Source: Bimuria novae-zelandiae CBS 107.79 (lineage: Eukaryota > Ascomycota > Dothideomycetes > Pleosporales > Didymosphaeriaceae). From it: DNA of 64,000 nt. This document shows positions 21,401 through 32,500 of the stretch, piece after piece (the stretch's first letter is position 1; each line of letters starts with the position of its first letter). The DNA is taken from assembly GCA_010015655.1 (NCBI GenBank), contig ML976794.1, forward strand, positions 56,854-120,853, read 5' to 3'. Below the pieces are notes generated by a model, which saw only the letters and a list, made by a program, of their open reading frames with translations, searched no databases and was not told the origin of the DNA. The translations under genes were made by a program, and so were the position numbers.

Positions 21401-23640
21401 CTCCTTCCCTAGTTAATTATAGGGTTATGCTTCCTTAACTAGGGTAGTCCTAGTATCACATCGTGACTGGCTTCCTCGAGAACGTCGAGGGTAATCGTTT
21501 CCCTATATCCATGGATCTTAAGTGTTGTCTTAACCTTATACTTAATTCGTGGCGTGCCTGGCATTAGGTGTCTATTCGCGACATAGATAATATAAGTATC
21601 CTCTTTCTTGCGCTTATAGAGTCCCGCTCTAATAAGTGCCTTTCGAGAGATATAGCTTTATTAGGCTCCTGAATCTAGTATAGCCTTTATCCATGTTCTA
21701 TTAAGCCGTATTAGTAGCTTAATTAATGCTTAACTATTTATAGTATTTAATTCCTTAAAGGCGTCTTCTCGCTTAAGCCTAGGTCTAAAAAAGACACTTC
21801 CTTAGTAGATAGCTTAGTAGGCTGAAGATTACCGTTCTTATCCCGTGGTTGGCGGTATCGTGCTATTATTTAGGTTGCTTTACCGTAGCTCCTTCCTTCT
21901 TGTTTGTCCATGCGCACTAGTTCTCCGTAATAGTCGCTGGGTCTAAATCTAAAGAGTGCTTTATCCTATCAATGCGTTACACAGTCTAGGTGTAGGCATA
22001 TCTGCCAAATCTTTAATATGCATTTATTGTTAATTAACATAGTATAGGTAAGGTTCTAGGTTTTGCTAAGATATCGGAAGTATTTTACTTCTCTTTTATC
22101 CTATAGGTGCGCGTCGTATTTAGCAATTAGGTAATTAAACTATTCCTATCTACATCGTTTCTGCGGTTGTGGGAAGTATCTATACTATTTAGCGTAAAGA
22201 TGCGTATTGCATGCGTCGGCGGTACAGAATCTTTATTTAAGGATTCTGTAATTAGGATTTCGGTGGTCTAGGTCGTATATTAGTTTATAGCTAAGATTCT
22301 TAACGGGGTATTTCTTCTTTAGGTCCTGGTGTTTATAACTATAGTCTATAAATTCTTATATTACTAGGCTGATTAGTTTAGTGCGTATCGTATTTAGCTT
22401 AGTTACCGTGAATCTGAAATTGGTTTCACGCGGTTAATGTTAATCTAAAAATTAGAATATATTATGTCCTTCCTTATCCGTAAGTCTTCTTGCATTTAGA
22501 TGTGGTGTGGGGGCGCGTTTCTTTAGTTCCTCTTACTCTACCTCTAATTCTTCTTCTGCATCCTTGTATAGCTAAGAGTTAAGCGAGTCCGTTCGCTCCA
22601 AGTCCCTATCTTAGTTATTAAGTTATTTAATAGTACTAATAACTTACTATTCTTCGTTAGTCGCGTCCGCGTCCTTGACGGTTAGTACGTTTAACTATCT
22701 AATAACCTTGTTCTTAGATCTGCAGTTCCTAGCTATGTGGCCTGGTTTGCCACACGTAAAACAAGTGCGTGTCTCGGTCCCCTGTTGTCGTCGGGTTCCA
22801 TCTAAGATACGTCTTTGGTTAGGCTTCTTGCGATAGCCTAGAGACTTTCCTGTTCCTTTTCCGATTACATTGATTTGGTTATAGTACTGGATTCCTTCCA
22901 TCGGCTGAGGTCCGTAGCTGTCTTGTCTCGGCCTAGGAGTTTGTTAATTACGATAATTATCGTAGCTTAAGGGTAGTCCATAGCCTTATTATCTTAACTA
23001 GTTCTATCGTATATCGCGTTTTAGTTCGTACCATTCCTTATTAATCTTAATAGCTTCCTTTAATAATGCTTCCAGTGTATCTATCTTTACTCCGCTACGC
23101 AGTAGTTGTTCGCGTAGGTTAGGCTTAAGTCCTTAATAGTACATAGTTATAAGAGTTACTTTGTTCTAATAGATTTAATTAGCGTGTCTGCGGAATTTAG
23201 AGTCGTATTTAGTAGCTAAGCGGACTTGCTTAAGTTGCTAGATAGCTCTTTTAGCAATAGCCTCCTAATTAGCTACTCTAAAGTACTATTTAACTTTCTT
23301 GCAGAACTTATTATAGTCTTCTATAATTTTATTAATAGCATCTCCTTCCGAGTTCTCCTTAGCCAGGTATTAGTTAAGATACGGTCGAATCCATGCAAGG
23401 GCTAGTCCTTTTATGTAGGATGCCGCAAAAATAGTCTTATTAGCTTTATTCTATTCCTTCTTCGTTCCGTGGAAGTAGAGGTTAAGCTATAGGATCTATA
23501 GTTCTGTATATTTACGGTCTCTATAAAAGAGATTAGGTTTAGCGTAAAGGCTTCCCTTAATATAGGTAATAGTAGCATTGTTATTATTATTATCTAGAGT
23601 GTTCCCTAGAATAACATCTAGTGCATTAGAAAGGATCTCG
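18420..23640 (-). pseudogene. Gag-pol of gypsy B (chromovirus)
   Basis: Minus-strand polyprotein with RIP stops. From N to C: gag with an intact CCHC zinc knuckle CFTCGKPGHIARNC (22722-22763); protease near 21650-21800 (weak); reverse transcriptase with AYIDDILIY (YIDD at 20584-20607); RNase H about 19900-20250; integrase about 18830-19760. The integrase shows the zinc HH-CC region, then DFVTGLPG, then ISNRDKLF (catalytic Asp changed to Asn), then QTDRQTERTNQT. A module GDKAYLLTKNLRT follows, and the end (about 18428-18570) is a chromodomain (EFEVK, RTYLIK, SENT). This chromodomain makes it a chromovirus, a group that targets histone-marked heterochromatin. The protein is not functional. Confidence 0.85.
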
Positions 23641-23668
23641 TATTCGCTTATATTAGGGGTGTTTAAGA

Positions 23669-24144
23669 TGTTAAGTCCCTACGGGTAGCTAGTCTAAAAT
23701 AGGGTTAAGGTTAGTTCTCTAGCAGGAGTAATATTAAAATAGGAAAGGGTATATTAATAGCTCGCGCTTATTAATAGGGTGTTAGTATTAAAGTAAGGTG
23801 CGTTATAATTAAATTAACAAGAGCCTAAGTAAATCCAAACGATAGATTAATAAACAGGTTAAATACGAGGTGGAAGAGTCTATCCTCATGTTCCTATATA
23901 CTTAGAATGCTTGACTTGCTCGCTTCGAGCATGTCAAGCGCAGTCTTGGCTTTCTGCATATGCTCGACTTGCTCGCTTCGAGCATATCAAGCGCAGCCTT
24001 GGCTTTCTGCATATGCTCGACTTGCTCGATTCGAGCGCTTCGAGCAGTCACGTGACCTGCCCATTGCTGTGCCACCATTGGCTCCCATAAGACCTTGGCC
24101 GTCTCAGAATGTTAGCCTGGTGATGCTAAATACAGATCCTAACA
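23669..24144 (-). repeat. 5' LTR of gypsy B
   Basis: 476 bp, same length as its partner. Carries the 53-bp tandem repeat (about 23908-24045) and the palindrome GTCACGTGAC at 24047-24056. A plus-strand open frame at 23907-24185 comes from this repeat and is not a gene. Confidence 0.93.
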
Positions 24145-24149
24145 AGAGG

Positions 24150-27100
24150 ACTCTTAGAAAAGTTATAGCCAAGCAAGCGACATAGATTATATAACTTTAA
24201 GAGATTATTAATTAGATAAATAAAAAGATAAGTACTTAGGAAGATATAAAATAGTAGCTAAAGGTCCCTAACCCTAAGTCCTATAATAGTAAGGATTATT
24301 TAGTAACGTTCTTAACGACTATAGCGTTGTTTATCTAATACAACCTAGGAAAGTTTAAGACTAACTAAAATAAAATCTTAGTTACCTGTATAAATATACT
24401 AGGCAAGGTAGCAAAGTAGGCTAGGCTAATAATTAATAACTTCTTTAAGAATAATAAACTCGAGGATTGCTACAATACTATAAAGGAAGCTATAGAGAAT
24501 TAGGAATTCTTTTATAACGCTATAAAAGACATATTTAGCATAATTAATAAAGAATACTAGGCTAAGATTCGCCTTTACCGTCTACGCTAAGAAAAGTCGG
24601 TAGTACTTATATGCTAGAGTTTAAATAAATTAGAGTAAAACTAGTGAAATAGGGCAACGCTCTACTTATAATCGCCTACTATAATAAGCTTAAGGAAGCT
24701 GTTAAGGACAGGCTAGTCTACTAGGAGAAACCTAATAACTTAAAGAAACTTATTAACTAAGGTATAAAAGTAGATAATTACTTATATAACAGAAAAATAG
24801 ATAAGTAACGTAAGGAATATATATTTATAAATGTAACGAGGTAGGCACGGTCGAACACGTGGCCTTCTCTCGCTTATAGAGGTTCCGGCTAGGCTAGGAT
24901 CAAACACTAGCGCTAGTGGCTGACCCTAGCATATCCTATATATATTATACTATACGAGTAATACTTGGCTTAAGTATTCTCGTGCGTACCTTTTGGTGCA
25001 GGTGAGGAAGTCACATAGTATTAGCTTAGTAAGCGGGGCGCTTACCTCATTACAATAAAATTAAAAAATTACGCGTAGTCTGCAACCCGCGATAAAGATA
25101 GAGTTATTATTATAGCTAATAAAGCTTATTAGCACAAGAAACAGGCTAACTAAAACTAAAGGTTTAAAGGACCTAGGCAGGACAAAAACTCTATATCTTC
25201 TAAAGAATAATAATAATAATAATAATATAAGCATAAAGCGTGCTTCTATTATTAAGAATAGGGGGACTTCGCTAGAGACTACAAGAAGCAAAAGATAAAG
25301 GTTAACGTAATTAACCTCTTTAACGTAGTAATAGCTACTTTTACCCTAGCTAATAAGATTAAGGACCTTATGCAGAAGATCCCTAACCTAATAAAATAAG
25401 TAAAAAATAAATAGTTTTATAAGAATATAATATTTTTCGCTAATTAGTAGAAGGAATATGCTAGGTATTTAATAGTAGGCTATATTACCTACCTTAGTGC
25501 ACTTAGAAAATAGTATTATAAGGACTATATACTTAGGACCCCCACTAGCTAGTAAAAAAAATATAAGAAGTACTAGTATGCTAGTTATACTAAATTATGA
25601 TAATTAAGTAGCACGCACGTACGGAATAGTAGTAATATATTAAAAAAACATATTTATAATATTATAAAGGATAGGTTAAGGTAGCTTGCACCCTTAATAA
25701 CTTAAACTATTATTAAGTAGGCAAAGACTAGTGATAGGTACCTAATAATTACTATAAATACTTTTTACTTTATTAAATAAAATACTATAAGTAGAATGGT
25801 TAGCATAAGTGCTTTAAGGATACTTATAAAATCTATGCCTAATAGAAATAGGCAACCAGATAGTTCCCACGCGACATAGACCCCTATAACCTAAAAGGTA
25901 TCACAGGAGTGACCTAGACAGGACACGAAACCCACCTGTCTATCTAATAGGATAAGTGCCACCTATAGTGTTTAGCGCACCTAAGCCTATAGGAGGAAGT
26001 AGCCTCCTTTAAAGACTAATTAAGCTACTATAAGCTTGTAAGGCACGAATGCTTTACTCTAAATTACTCTTAACACAGGATTCTAGGAGTATATAAATTT
26101 AATAGAATTAAAGAAGCCTATAGTATATACTAATAATATTATAAATAGTATAAAGTTAAGGAAATCTAAAAACTAGTTTAGGTTAAGAACTAGATTTAAG
26201 AAGCTATAGGTCTATATAGTAAGCCTAAGGACTTGAAAAACTAAGGCATTACTAGGCAACAAGCTATACTAGTAATAGTATAATTATTATAGCTTATTAA
26301 GTAGATACTCGCTAAGCCAAGAAATGCTTAATTAAGAATATTATAATATACGGATATTATATTAAAGAACTTATTAATTTAGGGGTAGACGCATATATAA
26401 TAGTCTTAAGAGTAGTTAAAAGATATAATATACCTTATTATAATAAGAAAATACTACTGTAAATAGGACTCGCGAATAGGACCTAATTATAAGGATATAG
26501 TAATAGTTAGCTATGCCTAGAAATGATGCTAGTATAGGTTAATATTAAAGGCTTAAAAAGCTAGCACGTCTTTACTATTGTCGAAATAAGAGATATAGAA
26601 GCTATTATTAGTTATAAATAGCTTAAGTAATATAATCTAGAGATAGATTAGCTTATAAGGACAACCCTATTTAGGAAACCACCTATAATGGCACTAGTAG
26701 AGCCATGGTGGAAGGGAACCCTCTAGGAATCTTAGATAAAGAGGAAAATAATATATCTATAATATAAGAGATATTAGTATGCAAGATAAATAAGATCTTA
26801 TAGTAATACTTAAAATAGGAACGCTATCTATAGGTACGCTTAGCTAAGATAGTTAATAAGAACTTAAGTCTACTAATAATGTACTAAGAGTTTATAGACT
26901 TATTTAAGAAATACGACGAGAGGGTCTTACTTAAATACTAAAGGTAAAATTACGAGATAGTACTAGTTAAAGGAGCTAAGTTATAACTAGAATGCCCACG
27001 ACCCCTTACATAAAACTAAAAAAAAGAATTATAGAAAATATAAAAGGAATCTCTATTTTAAGACATAGTAGCCTAGTTAGAGTCCTGCGGCCTTCCTAAT

Positions 27101-29233
27101 GCTCTTAATACTAAAGAAAGATAATAGGCTACGGCTTTATATAGATTATAATTAGCTAAATGCCCTAATAATTAAGAATTAATACTTATTACCCATAATT
27201 ATAGAGCTTATAGACCGACTTCATAGAGCTAAGTAGTTTACGAAGTTTGATATCTAGGATAGATCCTATTAAATATAAATAGTAAAGGGATATAAATAGA
27301 AAACCACCATTTATATATAATATAGCTTTTTTAAGTATATAGTTATCCTAATAGGGTTAATAAACGCCTTAGTAACATTTTAGAAACTTATAAACTAAGT
27401 TTTATATAAATACTTAGACGTATTCTGTATAGTATATCTAGATAATGTATTAATCTACACGAATGGCTCCCTTAAGGAATATAAAGAGTACGTTTAAAAG
27501 GTACTTAAAAAGTTATAGGAGCTTAAATTACTCCTATACTTTAAGAAGTGTAAGTTTTACGTTATAGAAATAGAATACCTGGGATTTGTAATATCCTAGG
27601 AAGGTGTTAAAATGAATTTAAAAAAGATTACGATAATAGAGAAATAGCTCCTATTACAATTAATAAAAGATATCTAGTTTTTTTTTTGCTTTACTAACTT
27701 TAATAGTAAATTTATTAGGAACCATTCTAAGATAATTGCTCTACTAACGAAACTTATAAGAAATGGCAAATGGTAACCACTATAGAAGGAAGAGATAAAG
27801 GCTTTTAAGAAGCTAAAACGTCTGTTCTAAACTACGATATTACTATAGATGTACGACCTAAAGCGGTGGCATTATATTTATACTAACGCATCAGACTACG
27901 CACTAGAAGCCGTACTTTTATAAGAATATAATAATAAGAAATAGAGACTACTGTTCTACTATTTAGGGACGTTCTTAGAAGCAGAACTGAACCATAAGAT
28001 TTATAATAAGAAACGTTTAATAATTATTAACTACCTTAAGATGTAAGAAGTATAACTTAAGAGAGTAAGGTACTAGGTAAAAATTTTTTAAACTACCTAA
28101 ACCTTACCTGCTTCACGACTATAAAAAAGTTTAATAGGAGGCAGGCTAGGCAGTCTAAATAGTTAGTAAAATATAACTTTTAAATTACTTGCTTAGTAGA
28201 AATAGCTAATAGAGCGGTAGACGTCCTTAGTAGATAATCTAATCTTATAAAAAAGGAAAGTAACGTTAACCACGACGTTATTCTTATAAAGGTAAAAGAT
28301 AGAACGCTGCGCTATAATAAGACGTAGCTCGCGTTTATATTAGAAGTATAACGCGCAGATCTTACCTATTATAAACCTCTTATAGATAATATTTAAGACT
28401 ATAGAAGGCTTACGGACGTTAATTAATATACGTATAATTTAGATTAGACTTTAAAGTTATTTATACGCGATTATAGGAATAGGGTATAGATAAGTAACTA
28501 AGTAGCACTACTATTAGTTAAAAAGCTACACGAAGATATGGAATAGGGATACCTAAAAATTATAAAGGTAACACGCTAAGTTATAAATAAATATACTATT
28601 TTTAGGCTATAGTAAATAGTATAAAAGATACTAGATAACTATTTAGCATGTTATTAAAATAAGCCTAAAAGATATAACCCCTATAGCCTCTTATAACTAC
28701 TATAGTCGCCCCTAAGACCTTAGTTAAGCATAATTATAGACTTTATTATAAAGCTCTTAGCATTACTAGCACTAAGAAATAAATGTCCTTATAATTTTAT
28801 TTTAGTTATAGTTTACTAACTAACTAAGGAATTAAGATTTATGCTAATTAGGAAAGCTATGTTAGTAAAGGAACTAGCCTATATAGTAAAATAAAAACTT
28901 ATATCGCAGGTTAGATAACGAGACAAGTTTATTACTAATAGAGCTAAGATATTTACATCTTTGTATTAGACCACGTTTACCACTACACTAGGTATTAAGC
29001 ATAAGCTTATAATAAGCTTCTACTTAGAGATAAATAGATAAACGTAGCGAGCTAACTAATTACTAGAATAATACTTTTGGATGTATATAAATAAGTTATA
29101 GGATAATTAGGTTAAGCTACTACTAATAGCTTAACTAGCATAGAATAGCGCAAGATTAGCGACTATAGGGTATTTGCTATACTACGCCAACCACGGATAT
29201 AAGCTAATAGCTTACTAGGATCCGTTAGATATT
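24150..29233 (+). pseudogene. Gag-pol of gypsy A2, first part
   Basis: Plus-strand continuation of A2 after element B: gag (24150-25300), a degraded zinc-knuckle region, protease near 26380, RT with the catalytic box read as YLDN (27435-27446), RNase H around 27870-28240 and most of integrase up to 29233. It follows A3 along its length. Stops are TAA/TAG, and YLDD to YLDN is a G-to-A change. The frame is resumed at 35886 after C. Confidence 0.8.
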
Positions 29234-29238
29234 AAAAG

Positions 29239-29507
29239 TGTGAGGACGGGCACAGGCTCCTGCATCAAGAGAGTAGATGAGGTAGGTTGGCTCTATTTCA
29301 GCTACACTAAGATGAGGAGACTGTAGGTACACAGGCCTGCGGCGCTTTTATGCGCTGCCGCTCGGCACGGAACATCTATCTATCCAAGATAGCTACACTG
29401 GGTGCGTGGGCAGCTACGCCCAGGCGTAAGGCAGCTGCACCCAGGCGTGAGGCAGTCGCGCCTCTCACGCGAGGTCATGTGTCCTGCTGGCATGCTAGGC
29501 TGTTATA
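29239..29507 (-). repeat. 3' LTR of gypsy C
   Basis: 269 bp. Includes tandem GGCAGCTGCACCCAGGCGTG-like repeats. The open frame at 29350-29532 is accidental. Confidence 0.92.
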
Positions 29508-29559
29508 TTACCCCCCTCTAAGGTGGGCGTAGTCCTCTAAGTCTGTCGTGTTACCTCCT

Positions 29560-32500
29560 TTGTGTCTTGCCTTGTGCTAGTATAACTATAGCTTTATTAT
29601 CTTCCTCTATTGTCTCTAGATAGGTGCCGGCCTTATACGCTCGCAGCTAGATGTCTAGTTATAGTAGTGGCCCCGCTTTATCTAGATATGCGTTATAATA
29701 CTCCTTTACCTTATATAGTGCCCTAACAAAGCCTTGGGCGTTGTACCAGGTAGGGTTAGGATTATAAGCAGTCTAGGAGACTTTATATTATAGACGTCCT
29801 TAGTAGATATAGCTATTAAGGATCTCCTCTACTTGCCATTCTAAGTTGCCGTTAACCTCTATTAGCTCCTCTTCTAGCTCTATCTAACCTAGTAGTGTGT
29901 CTATGGCGGCTTTCCGTAGGTAGTCTGCATGGAAGACATTATGCATATATATATATAGCAAAAGCTTAACTTAGTAGGAGTGTCCTTTTATAGTAATAAT
30001 TAGGTAGGGCCTGTATATCTGCTAGTCGAGCTTCTAACTAGGCTAGTTAGTTATAAAGCCTCTTAGCGTAATATAGACTTAATTGCCTACTTTAAAATCT
30101 AGCTTACGTTGCTTTTTATTTGCTTAACGTGCTTATTGCTCCTGGGCATAAACAATTCCTCTCTAAGCTATCTTTATAGCCTGCTTTATAGCGTTGTATT
30201 AAACCTTTGCGTAGTTCTGCGCTTCCTCTCAGGACATCTACTTACGGGCTGTAGGCAAGGTCTTTGTCCGCTCTTCCTAGTCCTAGTAGTGTGTAGGCTA
30301 ATGTCCGAACTCGATCTCGTACGGCGAGAGGCCTGTAGTCTCATGAGGCAGTATAGCCTGAGCCCAGTCCATGCAAGGCAGTAGGTTAGACTAGTTATCC
30401 TAGTAGTAGTTAATAAATAGGCGAAGGCGCTAGTTAAGGTACTAGTTTATAATTTTTATGTTACTATTAGTCTAAGGATAATAAGCTGTTAAGAGCTTTT
30501 GCTTAACGCCTATAAGTTGGCATAGCTCGTTTATAAATGCTGAGATGAACTACGGGCCTCGATTAGAGATAATAGACTTGGGTGGGCCGTACACGCGCCA
30601 GATGTAGCGATAGTACATATTTATAGCCTGTTCCGCCGTGGTTATCTTGTGGCAGGGTAGTGAGAAGTAGCGCTTGCTTAGATAGTTAACCATAATAAAG
30701 GCGTTATCGTACCCTTTCTTATTAGGTGGGAATAACTTAAAGTTTATTAAAACGTCCTGCTATGCTTACTTTAGTATTAGTAGTAGCTTAAGTAGTCCTA
30801 GGGTGCGGTCGCGGAGCGTATAACTCTATTAACAAGTCTTATAGGCGGCGATATAGGTGTCCACATCCTTCGCTAGATTTGGCTAGTAGTACTAATCTCT
30901 AAGTAGCTTCGCTGTCTTCCTTTTTCCTGGGTGAGTAGTGAGCTACGTAGTATAGGTGGCTTGGATTAAGTAGGTGCGTAGGAAGTTGACTGCTAGGATA
31001 ACTAGCTAATCTTTATATAAGAGTAGATCTTAATTATTTAGCTTCTATAGTCCTTAGTTATCAGATAGAGCTTTTTCCTGTAGCTTTTATAGGCTATCGC
31101 GATTCTGGTTTACCTTAATTACCTAATTAACGAGGGTATGAGGATCCTCTATAGAGGGAGAGGCTAAAAAGATGTCTATTATAGCGATCTTAAGCTCCTG
31201 GCCTTGCAATCCTTAAGTAGCTAGGTTAGCGAGTTAGGTTGTGGCTTCTTGCACTATATTAACGTCTAGCTACTTAGCCTATAAGAAGACCCTTATGCGA
31301 GCTACCTTATCCTTCTCTTTTTAAGTCTATAGTTCCTCCTGCTTACGTGATAGCGCGTTAGCCACTACGTTAGTAGTGCCTAATTAGTAGGTAAGCTTTA
31401 GGTTAAAATTAGCCACTATTATAGCCTAGCACATCTGTTAAGGAGTAAGCTCGCGCTTAGTAAAGAAGTACTCTAGCGCTTAATAGTTAGTAATAGCGCT
31501 AAAGGGCTCAGTTATCTATAGACTAATAAGCTAAGATCTCTATTCTTTAAGGCTATAGATTATGGCTAGCATCTCTTTATTATGTATATCGTAGTTTATC
31601 TGCGGGTCGCTTATTGTCTTAGAATAGAAAGCTACAGGTTGCCAGAGTCCGTCGTCCTATAGCTAAGAGAGTACGCTAGTAACAACACTATCGCTTGCGT
31701 CTGTTTCTATACGTGTGACGCGATAGGGAGAGTAGTAAGCAAGTACGTTGTCTAATAGTATAAAGTTTTTAACTTGCTAAAAGGCTGCAAGCTCTTGCTC
31801 TTTAAAGGCATGCTAGGCGCCCTTCTTAAGGAGCTTTATAAGTATTCTAATAATGCGTCTATAGTCCTTAAGGAAGGTTCGGTAGAAGTTATAAAAGCTT
31901 AAAAATAACTATATACTTTTAACTAATGTAGGCACAGGCTAGTCCTGCATAGTAGTAATCTTCTCTAGGTCCTTCTAAATACCTTAAGTGCTAATAATAA
32001 GGCTAAGGAACTTTATCCTAGTTACTACGAACTTGCTCTTCTTAATATCTACTTGCAAACTAGCGTTGCGGAGTTATTTAAGCACCTGCGTAATATGCTC
32101 CTTATAGTGTAGTGGATCCTCTAAGTAGATAAGAATATTGTCTAGATATGCTGTGTAAAAGTCATTAAGTAGGCTATATAGTACCCTATTAATATATTGC
32201 TAAAAGGTGGCAGGTCTATTATAGAGACTAAATAGGAGCACACGATACTTATAGTTACTATAGTATATATAAAACGTGGTTAGGTCCTCTGCTTCCTTAT
32301 CTAGTTAAATGCGATAAAAGGCCTAGTGTACGTCTAGCTTAGTAAATATCTTAGCACGGGCGAGCCTTGTAAGGGTCTCTTAGATAAGTAGGATAGGATA
32401 GATATCTTTCTTTATAATAGTGTTAAGCTTGCGATAGTTAATATAAAATTACTACCCCCCTCTAGGCTTCTTAGTAAATAGTACTAGTAAGGCGTAGGGC

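Larger units (their letters stand above)
17339..24144 (-). mobile_element. Ty3/gypsy chromovirus B, full length
   Basis: 6,806-bp minus-strand element with two 476-bp LTRs (17339-17814 and 23669-24144), ends TGTTAAG and CTAACA, and a perfect 5-bp duplication AGAGG (17334-17338 and 24145-24149). A polypurine tract (minus strand) abuts the 3' LTR at 17815-17832. Contents on the minus strand: gag with zinc knuckle, protease, RT (YIDD intact), RNase H, integrase, chromodomain. An opposite-strand ORF fills 17883-18416. It is the least RIP-damaged gypsy copy here and therefore a late insertion, into A2. Confidence 0.93.

Noticed and set aside
23907..24185. 92-codon plus-strand ORF
   Set aside because: Made of the 53-bp repeat of the B LTR and runs across the LTR border into A2.
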